A DNA stretch of 64,000 bases from Roseovarius confluentis (GCF_002917925.1 NZ_PPFE01000015.1:1-64000), one strand, 5' to 3'. Shown: positions 8,821-17,610, counted from the stretch's first letter. Numbers and translations: made by a program. The notes: generated from the letters alone by a model not told the origin.

Positions 8821-8848
8821 GGGGCGCGCGCCATCAATTGCGCGCCCC
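8821..8848 (+). terminator. intercistronic hairpin between tctC and sauS
   Basis: A perfect 9-bp stem (GGGGCGCGC at 8821-8829 with GCGCGCCCC at 8840-8848) and a 10-base loop. There is no T tract, so it is more likely an mRNA-stabilising or processing hairpin, or a partial terminator, than a full terminator. Such hairpins commonly sit after binding-protein genes to increase their share of the transcript. Confidence 0.6.
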
Positions 8849-8869
8849 TCACCAGAAAGGTTTTGCATC

Positions 8870-10273
8870 ATGAACGCCCCTGACCCCATCGCAGACCTGG
8901 ATGCCATCATAGCCCGCGCCCGCGCCGCCCAAGGCCGGTACGAGGCCGAAGGCAGCCAACAGCGCTACGACCGCGCCGCAAAGGCCGTCGCATGGGCGAT
9001 CATGGAACCGGACCGCAACCGGGAACTGGCCGAACTCGCCGTGAAAACCACGGGGCTCGGGAACGTGCCCGACAAGATCACCAAGAACCACCGCAAGACT
9101 CTGGGTCTAATGCGCGACATAAAGGGCGTCACCACCTATGGCGTCATCCGCGACGACGCCGCCACCGGCATCACAGAAATCGCCCGCCCCAAGGGCGTGG
9201 TTGCCGCTATCGTGCCCTCGACCAACCCCGCCGCCACGCCCGCCAACAACATCATCAACGCGCTGAAATGCGGCAACGCCATCGTCGTGGCCCCCTCGCC
9301 CAAGGGCGTGCCCAGCTGCGAGAAACTGCTCGAATTCATCCACGCCGAGTTCGCCAAGATCGGCGAGGATCCCGACCTTGTCGGCATGGTCCCCGCGCCC
9401 GGCTCCAAGGACAAAACACAGCGCCTCATGGAAACCTGCGACATGGTCGTCGCCACCGGCAGCCAGAACAACGTGCACCGCGCCCAGACCTCCGGCACAC
9501 CCGCCGTCGCCGTGGGGGCGGGCAACGTCACCGTCATCGTCGATGAAACCGCCGATCTCGACGCCGCCGCCGAAAAGATCCGCGCGTCCAAGACCTTCGA
9601 CAACGCCACGTCCTGCTCGTCCGAGAACTCGGTCGTTGTGGTCGAGGCCGTGCGCGACGCCTTCCTCGCCGCCATGGCACGCGCGGGCGGCGCTACGGTC
9701 GAGGACGAGGCCGCCGTCCTCGCCGCCCTCTGGCCCGACGGGCATCTCAACCGCGAGGTCATCGCCCAGGACGCCGACAAGATGATCGACGCGCTGGGAC
9801 TGTCGGGCAAGGTCCCCGAGGGCACCGAGTATATCGCCGTGCCCACCGCCCGCATCGGCCCGGAAAACCCGCTCTCGGGTGAGAAACTCAGCCGCGTGCT
9901 TGCGCTCTATTCAGCGAAGGATTTCGGCGACGCCCTCCGCATCACGCGCGACATCCAGCTGTTTCAGGGCGCGGGCCACTCCGTCGGCCTGCACAGCACG
10001 GACGACACGCGCCCTATGACGCTGGCCCGCGCCATCCCCACCAGCCGCATCATCGTCAACCAGGCTCATACCTTCGCCACCGGAGGCGCCTTCACCAACG
10101 GCATGCCCTTCTCGCTCTCCATGGGCTGTGGCAGCTGGGGCGGCAACTCCATAGACGAGAACGTCCATTGGAAGCATTTCCTGCAATCGACCAAGATCGT
10201 GCGCGAAATTCCAGCCAACGAGCCCACGCTCGAGGATATCTTCTCCGACTACTGGAAAGCCACCGGCCAATGA
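8870..10273 (+). CDS. sauS: CoA-acylating aldehyde dehydrogenase, probable sulfoacetaldehyde dehydrogenase
   Basis: A 467-residue acylating aldehyde dehydrogenase, related to the aldehyde domain of AdhE and EutE. The catalytic cysteine is Cys249 in 'NATSCSSE'; 'GVVAAIVPSTNPAATPANN' is the family's N-terminal motif. ATG at 8870 has 'AGAAAGG' upstream; an extension to 8813 crosses the hairpin. In Cupriavidus necator SauS reduces sulfoacetyl-CoA to sulfoacetaldehyde, and there as here it is paired with the acid-CoA ligase SauT. The pairing with a ligase, overlapping by 4 bp, is the main reason for the name. Other short 2-substituted aldehydes such as malonate semialdehyde cannot be excluded. Xsc, needed to desulfonate the product, is not in this window. 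Confidence 0.75.
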   Translation: MNAPDPIADLDAIIARARAAQGRYEAEGSQQRYDRAAKAVAWAIMEPDRNRELAELAVKTTGLGNVPDKITKNHRKTLGLMRDIKGVTTYGVIRDDAATGITEIARPKGVVAAIVPSTNPAATPANNIINALKCGNAIVVAPSPKGVPSCEKLLEFIHAEFAKIGEDPDLVGMVPAPGSKDKTQRLMETCDMVVATGSQNNVHRAQTSGTPAVAVGAGNVTVIVDETADLDAAAEKIRASKTFDNATSCSSENSVVVVEAVRDAFLAAMARAGGATVEDEAAVLAALWPDGHLNREVIAQDADKMIDALGLSGKVPEGTEYIAVPTARIGPENPLSGEKLSRVLALYSAKDFGDALRITRDIQLFQGAGHSVGLHSTDDTRPMTLARAIPTSRIIVNQAHTFATGGAFTNGMPFSLSMGCGSWGGNSIDENVHWKHFLQSTKIVREIPANEPTLEDIFSDYWKATGQ

Positions 10274-11769
10274 AGCTGCGCTGCGACACACCGCCCGAAG
10301 GCACCGTTCGTGACTGGCTTGCCGCCCGCGCGGATCGGGGCGGCACCGCAATCGTCTTCCCCGAGGACGGAACCCGCCTCGACTGGCCTGCCCTGCGGGA
10401 CGCCGCCCTCGCCTTCGCCCGGGCACTGACAGCCCGTGGCGCGGCCCGCGGCGAAAGCGTCGCCATCGTCGCCCCCAACAGCCGCGACGGGCTCACCGCC
10501 CTTTACGGCGCGCTTGCGGGGGGCTTCCGCGCCACCATGATCAACCTCGCGGCAGGCCGCGATGCCATAGCCTACGCGCTCGAGCATTCCGAGGCCCGCT
10601 TCGGCTTCGTTCACGACGCCTGTGCCGATCAATTCGCCGCCGCCAACGCCACCAGCGTCATTCCCGTCGCCCTTTCCGAACAGGCTGACGCCGACCTGCA
10701 CGATGTCGCCCCCCACAACCATGCTCTCCTGATGTACACCTCGGGCACCACGGGCCGCCCCAAGGGTGTGCTGCACACCCATGCCAGCCTTCTGGCCGGG
10801 GGCTGGACCACCGCCATCGCCCACGACCTCTCCCAGGCGGACCGCGGCTTCTGCATTCTGCCGATCTACCACATCAACGGCCTCTGCGTGACCGTCATGG
10901 GCAGCCTTGTCTCAGGCGGCTCCCTCGCCGTCACGTCGAAGTTCTCCGCCTCCCGCTTCTGGCATCAGGCGGCACAGGCCCAGGTCACGTGGTTCTCCGC
11001 CGTACCAACCATCATCTCGCACCTGCTGCACGGCACTGACGAGCCCAGCCCGGAGGTCCGCAACCGCCTTCGCTTCGGTCGCTCCGCCTCCTCGGCGCTG
11101 GCGGTCGAGACGCAATCCGCCTTCGAGAGCCGCTTTTCCGTGCCCCTCATTGAAACCATGGGCCTCACCGAAACCGCCGCCCAGATCCTCTCCAACCCAC
11201 TGCCCCCCGCCACACGCAAGATCGGCTCCTCGGGCATCGCCTATGGCTGCGACATCCAGATCCAGGACACGACCGGCGCCCCCGTACCCGCGGATACGGA
11301 GGGCGAAATCACCGTGCGCGGCGCCAACGTGATGCAGGGCTATCTCAAAAACGCGCAAGCCACCCGCGACACGTTCCGCAACGGCTGGCTGCGCACCGGC
11401 GACCTCGCCCGCATGGACGCCGAAGGCTACGTCTTCGTCACCGGGCGCCTCAAGGAACTAATCATCAAGGGCGGCGAAAACATCGCCCCCCGCGAAGTGG
11501 ACGAGGCGCTTTACACCCATCCCGATGTGATCGAGGCCGCCGCCTTCGCCAGGCCCTGCACCACCTATGGCGAAACCGTCGAGGCGGCGGTGCGCGTTCG
11601 CGACGGCTCCACCCTCAAGAGCGCCGACCTGATCGATATCTGCCGCGACCGTCTCGGCGCGTTCAAATCCCCCGACGAGATCCACTTCCTCGACGAACTG
11701 CCCAAAGGCCCCTCGGGCAAGATCCAGCGACTGAAACTCGCGGAAATCCTCGAACCCGCCGACCGCTGA
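10270..11769 (+). CDS. sauT: AMP-forming acyl-CoA ligase, probable sulfoacetate-CoA ligase
   Basis: A 499-residue ANL-superfamily ligase. Motifs seen: the phosphate loop 'MYTSGTTGRPKGVLHTH', 'ETMGLTETA', the hinge 'TGRLKELIIKGGENIAPREV' and the adenylation lysine in 'PKGPSGKIQRLKL'. The reaction is carboxylate + ATP + CoA to acyl-CoA + AMP + PPi. ATG at 10270 overlaps the sauS stop as ATGA, and this start also gives normal family length. Together with SauS it would convert imported sulfoacetate via sulfoacetyl-CoA to sulfoacetaldehyde. The specificity is inferred from the neighbour; related oxalate or malonate CoA ligases look similar at this level. Confidence 0.78.
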   Translation: MKLRCDTPPEGTVRDWLAARADRGGTAIVFPEDGTRLDWPALRDAALAFARALTARGAARGESVAIVAPNSRDGLTALYGALAGGFRATMINLAAGRDAIAYALEHSEARFGFVHDACADQFAAANATSVIPVALSEQADADLHDVAPHNHALLMYTSGTTGRPKGVLHTHASLLAGGWTTAIAHDLSQADRGFCILPIYHINGLCVTVMGSLVSGGSLAVTSKFSASRFWHQAAQAQVTWFSAVPTIISHLLHGTDEPSPEVRNRLRFGRSASSALAVETQSAFESRFSVPLIETMGLTETAAQILSNPLPPATRKIGSSGIAYGCDIQIQDTTGAPVPADTEGEITVRGANVMQGYLKNAQATRDTFRNGWLRTGDLARMDAEGYVFVTGRLKELIIKGGENIAPREVDEALYTHPDVIEAAAFARPCTTYGETVEAAVRVRDGSTLKSADLIDICRDRLGAFKSPDEIHFLDELPKGPSGKIQRLKLAEILEPADR

Positions 11770-11834
11770 CGGCACATCCCCGTCTCGACCTGCACCCAAC
11801 CTTCAGCGTTCCGGGAATACCTCTCCGAACACCC

Positions 11835-11855
11835 GTCCCGGGCCAGACCCGGGAC
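11835..11855. repeat. GTCCCGGG palindromic element (REP-like) after sauT
   Basis: GTCCCGGG (11835-11842), CCAGA, CCCGGGAC (11848-11855): an 8-bp perfect stem with a 5-base loop, lying 65 bp after the sauT stop. It resembles intergenic palindromes I recall from Rhodobacterales genomes with the CCCGGG-N-CCCGGG core. It may also serve as the terminator of the tct-sau operon although no T run follows. Confidence 0.55.
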
Positions 11856-12183
11856 CTCTTACGTCTCTTGGCAAGAGGCCGCGGCTCGGGGGCCCGGGCG
11901 GAACATGCGAACGGCACCATTCCGCGATGCCTTACGCGGCCCCGCTCGCTCTATACGGTTTTGCTCTATGGGTGCTGCACAGCATCGAACCTGCCCCTGG
12001 GGTTGCCGGGATGGGTATGGGCCTCATCTTCGTCGCCCGTGGATACTGATGGTTCACATGGCGCAGTGGCATCGGCTAAATCTTTCGCTCATCGATGTAG
12101 GCTATGGCACTGTGGCCACGGCACTCACGGGAGTGCGATTGGTATGCGGTCTAAACTTAATTTGGCTGAACGCCTGAATGAAT
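11856..12183. other. intergenic stretch between convergent operons
   Basis: About 330 bp between sauT (plus) and tarD (minus). Short frames here (e.g. from 11905) have no ribosome-binding site, coding bias or recognisable motif. A conspicuous short direct element is 'CACTG/CACTC' around 12109-12136 with near-palindromic 'gcactcacgggagtgc' (GCACTC-ACGG-GAGTGC). I see no gene and no further structure. Confidence 0.4.
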
Positions 12184-13347
12184 TCATTCTGCCAGCGCGC
12201 GCATCACTTCTATCAGGTCGGATTTGCCTTCAAAGCCGATACCGGGCAGTTCAGGCATGAGGATGTGCCCCTTTTCGACCTGCACCCCGTCTGGGAAGCC
12301 GCCGTAGGGCTGGAAGAGATCCGGGTAGCTTTCGTTGCCGCCCAGACCGAGCCCAGCCGCGATGTTCAGTGACATCTGGTGGCCGCCGTGCGGGATGCAG
12401 CGCGACGGCGACCATCCGAGTTCGTTTAGAACATCGAGCGTACGCAGGTATTCGACAAGCCCGTAGGACAGCGCACAGTCGAATTGCAGCCAGTCCCGGT
12501 CGGGCCGCATCCCGCCATGGCGTAACAGGTTGCGCGCATCCTGATGCGAGAACAGGTTCTCACCGGTCGCCATGGGACCGGGATAGAATTCAGCCATCGC
12601 GGCCTGAAGCTGATAGTCAAGCGGATCACCGATTTCCTCGAACCAGAAGAGCGGGTATTGCCGCAGCATCTTGGCATAGGAGATCGCGGTCTCGAGATCG
12701 AAGCGCCCGTTGGCATCCACGGCCAGTTGCGCCTCGGTTCCGATCTCCGTCAGCACCGCTTCGATCCGGCGCTGGTCTTCGTCGATGGACGCGCCCCCGA
12801 TTTTCATCTTCACGACGTTGTAGCCGCGGTTGACGTAGCCGCGCATCTCATTGCAAAGCGCGGTGTCGTCCTTGCCCGGATAGTAGTAGCCACCGGCGGC
12901 ATAGACGAAGACGCGCGGGTCCGCCTCGCGCCCCTTGCGGTCGGCCAGCAGGCGGAACAGGGGCTTTTCCTCGATCTTGGCAATTGCGTCCCAGACGGCC
13001 ATGTCGATGGTGCCAACCGCGACCGAGCGTTCGCCGTGGCCGCCCGGCTTTTCGTTCTGCATCATGGCCGCCCAGACCTTGTGCGCGTCCAGATTGCTGC
13101 CCTCGTCGTTCAGGAGCGATGCGGGTTCTGCCTCGAGGATGCGGTCGCGGAAGCGCTCGCGGATGAGACCGCCCTGGCCGTAACGGCCATTGGAGTTGAA
13201 GCCATAGCCGACCACCCGGCGTCCATCCCTGACCACGTCCGTCACGACGGCCACCAGGCTCGCCGTCATCTTGCTGAAGTCGATATAGGCATTGCGGATG
13301 GGTGACGAGATCGGCTTGGTCACCTCACGGATATCAACGATTTTCAT
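12184..13347 (-). CDS. tarD: D-tartrate dehydratase (enolase superfamily)
   Basis: A 387-residue enzyme of the mandelate racemase/muconate-lactonising group. The acid/base and metal residues align one-to-one, offset by 2, with those of Bradyrhizobium japonicum D-tartrate dehydratase as I recall them: Lys182 in 'VVKMKIGG', Asp211 in 'AVDANG', Glu237, Glu263 and His320 in 'CIPHGGHQ'. Long stretches such as 'GGNESYPDLFQPYGG' are nearly identical to that protein. The reaction is dehydration of D-tartrate to oxaloacetate, Mg2+ dependent. 'AAGGAACACGCCC' precedes the ATG. It is the last gene of comDE-tctCAB-tarD, so TTT2 may carry tartrate. Confidence 0.93.
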   Translation of the reverse strand: MKIVDIREVTKPISSPIRNAYIDFSKMTASLVAVVTDVVRDGRRVVGYGFNSNGRYGQGGLIRERFRDRILEAEPASLLNDEGSNLDAHKVWAAMMQNEKPGGHGERSVAVGTIDMAVWDAIAKIEEKPLFRLLADRKGREADPRVFVYAAGGYYYPGKDDTALCNEMRGYVNRGYNVVKMKIGGASIDEDQRRIEAVLTEIGTEAQLAVDANGRFDLETAISYAKMLRQYPLFWFEEIGDPLDYQLQAAMAEFYPGPMATGENLFSHQDARNLLRHGGMRPDRDWLQFDCALSYGLVEYLRTLDVLNELGWSPSRCIPHGGHQMSLNIAAGLGLGGNESYPDLFQPYGGFPDGVQVEKGHILMPELPGIGFEGKSDLIEVMRALAE

Positions 13348-13420
13348 GGGCGTGTTCCTTGTTCGGGCTTGCTGTCGCCTTGGTTTCTGGCACGTACGCT
13401 TGGTAAGCGGAGGCCTAATA

Positions 13421-13876
13421 TCACGGCAGCGGAACGTGCAGAACGTAGCGGAAAAGAGCGAAGAACGCGATCATGACCGCCGCGCCACTGCCAGCGTAGA
13501 GCATTGCAGTCATCGGCGTCCATTTGTCATGCATCGCCGCGACGAGGCCGCCCGCGAAGGCGATGGCGCCACTGGCCAGAAAGCCGATATGAGGGATGGC
13601 GAGGCATCCCGCGAACATGGCCACCATCAACAAGACCCTGCGCCACCAGGTGCCGGTTCCGAAGCCGCCGCTATCGCTCGGATGCAGGAAGCGCGTGACC
13701 AGCGACAGCCCGGCCGTCAGGATCATCAGGATCGCGACGGTGCGGGGAAACACCTGGCTGTCACGGTCGGAATACCCCGTGGTGTCATAGAGCGCGACGA
13801 TCCCCATGATCACGAAAAGCGCGGAAATCACCAGCGATCCGATATGGCCTTCCCGGTGGCGTTGCTGGTCTGGCAT
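13421..13876 (-). CDS. tctB: TTT transporter small membrane subunit (TctB family), second system
   Basis: A 151-residue four-helix membrane protein (segments at about 13-32, 42-60, 77-110 and 118-145). 'DSQVFPRTVAILMILTAGL' contains the F-P-R element after helix 1 that marks TctB proteins. Its ATG shares the A of the tctA stop codon (TGATG at 13874-13878). It forms the small membrane component of the second TTT system in this window and lies 73 bp before tarD in the direction of transcription. Confidence 0.88.
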   Translation of the reverse strand: MPDQQRHREGHIGSLVISALFVIMGIVALYDTTGYSDRDSQVFPRTVAILMILTAGLSLVTRFLHPSDSGGFGTGTWWRRVLLMVAMFAGCLAIPHIGFLASGAIAFAGGLVAAMHDKWTPMTAMLYAGSGAAVMIAFFALFRYVLHVPLP

Positions 13877-15378
13877 CAGGTCTGCTCCCGTGCTTTCTTG
13901 CGGCGCCGCCTGGCCGTGTAGAGCGGCAGAAACAGGGTGATCAGCGTGAATGCGATAATCCCCTGCGAGATGGGACGCCCGAAAAACATGCCGAAGAGGT
14001 TGCCCGTGGCCGAACCGATGGTCCAGCCCTGTACGAAACCCTGTTCTGCAATGGGGCCCAGGATCAAGCCCAGCACGATGGGCGAGGCGGCGAAGCCGAA
14101 GCGTCCCACGACCCAGCCAAAGACGCCGAGGCCCAGCATCAGGATCACGTCAGTGACGCTGTTGCGGATCGAGAAGGTGCCGATGATGGTCATGAAACCC
14201 ACCGTCGGCACGAGCACGGCCTTGGGGATATTCACGATCGACTTGTAAGCGTAGCGCCCGATCAGAAGGCCCGCGGGCAGCATCAGGACGGTGGCGATCA
14301 GCAGGCCGTAGATGAAGGTAAAGACGATAGAGCCGCTCTGGGTGAACATCGTGGGGCCGGTACGTACACCCTGCACCAGCAGGGCACCAAGCACGATGGC
14401 ATCGGGCGGCGTGCCGGGAATGCCCAGAACCAGCGTCGGGATAAAGCCGCCGCCCACGGTGGCGTTGTTGGCGGATTCGGTCGCGAGGATGCCGTCGGGT
14501 TCGCCCTCGCCGAATTTCTGGTCGGGCTTGCCGGTGCGCTTGGCCTCGGAATAGGCGACGAGCCCAGCGACCGAGCCGCCCGCGCCGGGCAGGATGCCGA
14601 TCAGGGTCCCGATGACCGACGACCGGATCAGGTTGAACTTGGAGCGCGTCGCGATGCGGAACGCCTCGCCGATGCGGACCGAGCGCACGTCCTCTTCCAT
14701 CTTGAGGTGGCGGTCGGGCGTCGCAACAAGGTCGATCAGCACCGGGATACAGTAAAGCCCGATCAGCGCGCCGATAACGCCGAAGCCGCCGACCAGCATC
14801 TGGCTGCCGAAGGTAAGCCGGATATCGGCCGAAACCTCGGCCACGCCGACGGTGGAAAGCAGCATGCCGAAGGCGCCACCCGCCAGCCCCTTCATCAGGT
14901 TCCCGGTGGACAGCGACGCGATCAGTGAGAGACCGAAGATCGACAGCCAGAAATACTCGATCGGCCCGAAGGCCAGCGCCACCTTCGACAGGGGCGGCGC
15001 CAGCAGCAGGAGCGAGAACGCCCCAACAAGCCCACCGACAACCGAGGCGAAGCAGGCGAGTGCCACCGCGAGGTCGCCGTCCCCGCGCTTCGCCATGGGG
15101 TAGCCGTCAAACGTGGTGGCGATTGCCGAGGGCGTGCCGGGCGTGTTCAGCAGGATCGCCGCGTAGGCCCCGCCATAGATTGCCCCGGTATAAATCGCCC
15201 CCAGCAGGATCAGCGCCGAGGCGGGATCCATGCTGAACGTGATCGGCACCAGCACGGCCAGCGCCATCGTTGCGGTAAGGCCCGGAATCGAGCCGACGAT
15301 CGTGCCCGCCACGACACCGAACAACGCCAGGACCAGGTTGAAGGGTGTCAGGGCGGACAGGAAGTGACCGAATTCCAT
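13876..15378 (-). CDS. tctA: TTT transporter large membrane subunit (TctA family), second system
   Basis: A 500-residue TctA protein with 'GSIPGLTATMALAVL' near the N terminus, 'ILPGAGGSVAGLVAYSEA' in the middle and 'GPIAEQGFVQ' near the C terminus, and a basic C-terminal tail 'ARRRRKKAREQT'. The start at 15378 has 'AAAGG' ten bases upstream. It is clearly a paralogue of the plus-strand tctA but strongly diverged, so the two systems did not arise by recent duplication. Its order here is tctC-tctA-tctB, and it lies between comDE and tarD. Confidence 0.93.
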   Translation of the reverse strand: MEFGHFLSALTPFNLVLALFGVVAGTIVGSIPGLTATMALAVLVPITFSMDPASALILLGAIYTGAIYGGAYAAILLNTPGTPSAIATTFDGYPMAKRGDGDLAVALACFASVVGGLVGAFSLLLLAPPLSKVALAFGPIEYFWLSIFGLSLIASLSTGNLMKGLAGGAFGMLLSTVGVAEVSADIRLTFGSQMLVGGFGVIGALIGLYCIPVLIDLVATPDRHLKMEEDVRSVRIGEAFRIATRSKFNLIRSSVIGTLIGILPGAGGSVAGLVAYSEAKRTGKPDQKFGEGEPDGILATESANNATVGGGFIPTLVLGIPGTPPDAIVLGALLVQGVRTGPTMFTQSGSIVFTFIYGLLIATVLMLPAGLLIGRYAYKSIVNIPKAVLVPTVGFMTIIGTFSIRNSVTDVILMLGLGVFGWVVGRFGFAASPIVLGLILGPIAEQGFVQGWTIGSATGNLFGMFFGRPISQGIIAFTLITLFLPLYTARRRRKKAREQT

Positions 15379-15402
15379 GTGTCGGGCCTTTGCGCGGTCA
15401 GC

Positions 15403-16359
15403 TTATTCGATCAGTCCCGCTTCGCGCGCATCGCTGAGATATTCCTCGCTGCGCGCGGCCATGAAATCGTCCATGCCGTCCGCCTCGACATCCAGCATCG
15501 CAAAGCCGTTATCCAGCATCTGCTGACGGAACTCGGGGTCGTTGTTGATTTCGGCGATCATGTCAGACCACATTTTGGTGACCTCGTCGCTGGCGGAATT
15601 GGGCAAGGCGATCCCGCGATAGGCGCCGCCCACCATGTCATAGCCCAGCTCCTTGAAAGTCGGAACATCCGGGAAAAGCGGATGACGTTCTTCCATCGCG
15701 ACGGCCAGCATGCGAACTTCTTCGCCCTGCGTCGCGGCGACGGTGGAATAGCCCCACTCCGCCTTGACCTGGTTGCCAAGCAGAGCCGTCACGGCCGCGC
15801 CGGTGCCCTTGAAGGGAACGTAGGTGGTCTGGATTTCGGCCATCTTGTCGAACTTGATATGCGCAAGGTGGTTCGCTGTGGCCTTGCCCGAGCCCGACAT
15901 GGTGACCTGCGCCGGATTCGCCTTGGCGTCCTCGACCAGGTCTTCAAGCGTCTGGTAGGGGCTGTCGGCCCGCACGATGATCGCATCCGGCGTGAAGTGG
16001 AACATGTGGAAGACGTTCAGGTCTTCGGTCTTGAACCCCACATCCTTCTGCGCCGGCTTGATGATGATATGGGGCAGGTTGACGCCCATGATTGTCTGAC
16101 CGTCATCGCTGAGGCCGTTAAGCGTGGCCCAGGCGACCGCGCCACCGCCGCCGGGCTGGTACGAGATCACCATGTCCTGGCCGAACGTGTCCTTGAAGAA
16201 CGGTTGCTGAAAGCGTGCGGAAATGTCGGACTCTCCCCCGGGTCCGAACGGGATGATATAGTTGACCGGCCCGTTGAGTTCGGCGGCAGCGGCACCAGTT
16301 GCCAGCGATGCGGTCACGGCCAGCGCCGCGCTCATCTTCAGAAATGTTCTCTTCAGCAT
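15403..16359 (-). CDS. tctC: TTT periplasmic solute-binding protein (TctC/Bug family), second system
   Basis: A 318-residue binding protein with a signal peptide (MLKRTFLKMSAALAVTASLATGAAAA). Family blocks are visible: 'VNYIIPFGPGGESDISARF', 'ISYQPGGGGAVAW' and 'LFPDVPTFKELGYD'. 'GGGAGGAATAC' lies directly before the ATG. It is transcribed after comDE (46-bp gap) and 24 bp before tctA. The ligand is probably a C3-C4 hydroxy-acid: sulfolactate if the operon is sulfonate-linked through ComDE, or tartrate if it serves TarD. Confidence 0.92.
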   Translation of the reverse strand: MLKRTFLKMSAALAVTASLATGAAAAELNGPVNYIIPFGPGGESDISARFQQPFFKDTFGQDMVISYQPGGGGAVAWATLNGLSDDGQTIMGVNLPHIIIKPAQKDVGFKTEDLNVFHMFHFTPDAIIVRADSPYQTLEDLVEDAKANPAQVTMSGSGKATANHLAHIKFDKMAEIQTTYVPFKGTGAAVTALLGNQVKAEWGYSTVAATQGEEVRMLAVAMEERHPLFPDVPTFKELGYDMVGGAYRGIALPNSASDEVTKMWSDMIAEINNDPEFRQQMLDNGFAMLDVEADGMDDFMAARSEEYLSDAREAGLIE

Positions 16360-16405
16360 GTATTCCTCCCAGAGTTGCCTACTATCGGCGTTTTCGCCGT
16401 CTTGA

Positions 16406-16969
16406 TTATGCGTTGGCCTCCTTCAACGCGTTCATGAACCGGTCGCGGATCACCACCGGATCGGTCGTGATGACCGAAACCGGGATGTTCCCGCTTTCGC
16501 ATTTGCACACGATTATGGTCATCTTGTCACCGTCCAGCGCGTCTTTCATGACGGCTGCGCAGTCTTCGGCCTGGCACTCGATGACGTTTTCGCACCCGCA
16601 GGCCTCCGCCACCCTGGCCAGCGACGTCTTCATGCCGGCATAAGTCGGCTGGTCGCCGGTGGAGCCATAACTGCCATTGTCGATGATCAGCAGGATGAAA
16701 TTGTCGGCCACGTTGTTGGCGATGGTGGGCAGCGTGCCGAAATTGGTCAGGACCGAGCCGTCACCGTCGATCGAGATCACCTTTTTCGACTGGGCCAGGG
16801 CCACGCCCAGCCCGATGGACGAGGCGAGACCCATGGTGCCCAACATGTAGAAATTCGTCGGCTGGTCATCCAGCATGTGCAATTCCTGGCTGGGCAGGCC
16901 GATATTGCAGACCACGAAATGATCCGAGATCAGCGGGACCAGCGTGCGCAGGACGTCAGATCGGATCAT
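16406..16969 (-). CDS. comE: sulfopyruvate decarboxylase, beta subunit (ThDP-binding)
   Basis: A 187-residue protein carrying the ThDP pyrophosphate-binding domain: 'SIDGDGSVLTNFGTL' (Gly69-Asp-Gly71) and 'LIIDNGSYGSTG' supply the GDG...N motif that binds Mg-ThDP. It is a separate subunit, matching ComE of two-subunit sulfopyruvate and phosphonopyruvate decarboxylases. ATG at 16969 lies 1 bp after the comD stop, so the pair is translationally coupled. The expected reaction is sulfopyruvate to sulfoacetaldehyde and CO2. Substrate identity (sulfopyruvate versus phosphonopyruvate or another 2-oxoacid) is inferred. Confidence 0.8.
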   Translation of the reverse strand: MIRSDVLRTLVPLISDHFVVCNIGLPSQELHMLDDQPTNFYMLGTMGLASSIGLGVALAQSKKVISIDGDGSVLTNFGTLPTIANNVADNFILLIIDNGSYGSTGDQPTYAGMKTSLARVAEACGCENVIECQAEDCAAVMKDALDGDKMTIIVCKCESGNIPVSVITTDPVVIRDRFMNALKEANA

Positions 16970-16970
16970 G

Positions 16971-17468
16971 TCAGTACCCTTTCCAAAAGGTGGCATCCGT
17001 CAGGATCGCGACCGGTTTGTTGCACATGAAGGTATATTCCAGGATCCGGTCCAGTTCTTCGGCGTCGGATTCATGATGGAAGTGATAGGTCGGGATGTGA
17101 AGCTGATTCAGCAGCGCCTTGGTGTGCACCGCCATTTCCACCTGGCAGGCCACCGGCTCGCCCAACTCTCCGCGATAGGAGATCAGCATGGGCAGCGGCA
17201 TGCGGTAGAACTGTGTCAGCGTCACCAGCGTGTTGATCGTCACCCCCAGGGCGGTGTTCTGCATGATGATCGCGGACCGCTTGCCGCCCATGAAGGCGCC
17301 GGCGCAGATGCCGATGCCTTCGTCTTCCTTGTTCGCGGGGATGTGATGGATGTCCTCGCATTGGTCAATTTCGGCAATTACACCGGCAAGCTGTTTGCAC
17401 GGGACCGTCGTGACCAGTTTGACGTCGTTCTTGACCAGATCCGCGACGATCTTTGCGTCGATGCTCAC
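16971..17468 (-). CDS. comD: sulfopyruvate decarboxylase, alpha subunit (pyrimidine-binding)
   Basis: A 165-residue ThDP enzyme subunit with the pyrimidine-binding fold. 'HIPANKEDEGIGICAGAFMGG' carries the conserved glutamate (Glu48 in 'NKEDEG') that activates the cofactor. The start is GTG at 17468, with 'GGGGGAGG' upstream. It opens a minus-strand operon comD-comE-tctC-tctA-tctB-tarD, divergent from the LysR gene. With ComE it would decarboxylate sulfopyruvate to sulfoacetaldehyde, the same aldehyde SauS yields in the adjacent operon. Confidence 0.8.
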   Translation of the reverse strand: MSIDAKIVADLVKNDVKLVTTVPCKQLAGVIAEIDQCEDIHHIPANKEDEGIGICAGAFMGGKRSAIIMQNTALGVTINTLVTLTQFYRMPLPMLISYRGELGEPVACQVEMAVHTKALLNQLHIPTYHFHHESDAEELDRILEYTFMCNKPVAILTDATFWKGY

Positions 17469-17564
17469 GCGCAGGCCTCCCCCTCGATGCGTTCATGTTC
17501 CACGATCTTGCGCGATAAGAGAAGCTTTAACAAACCAACATTCTTTTCTCATTTGTAAATCTCT

Positions 17565-17577
17565 GCTTTAGTAAAGC
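17565..17577. promoter_or_regulatory. candidate LysR operator between comD and lysR
   Basis: GCTTTA-G-TAAAGC is a perfect 6-1-6 inverted repeat in the AT-rich divergent promoter region (17500-17600). A partial copy, GCTTTAA, lies at 17524. The position 34 bp before the LysR start fits an autoregulatory site or -10/-35 overlap. Confidence 0.5.
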
Positions 17578-17610
17578 GCGCCTTTGGTCCTGCTATGAAA
17601 GCGTTCTGCC

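Noticed and set aside
13386..13405. TGGCACG-type sigma54-like sequence on the plus strand
   Set aside because: Spacing to the second element is one base off, the -12 GC is GG, and it points away from the nearby minus-strand genes.
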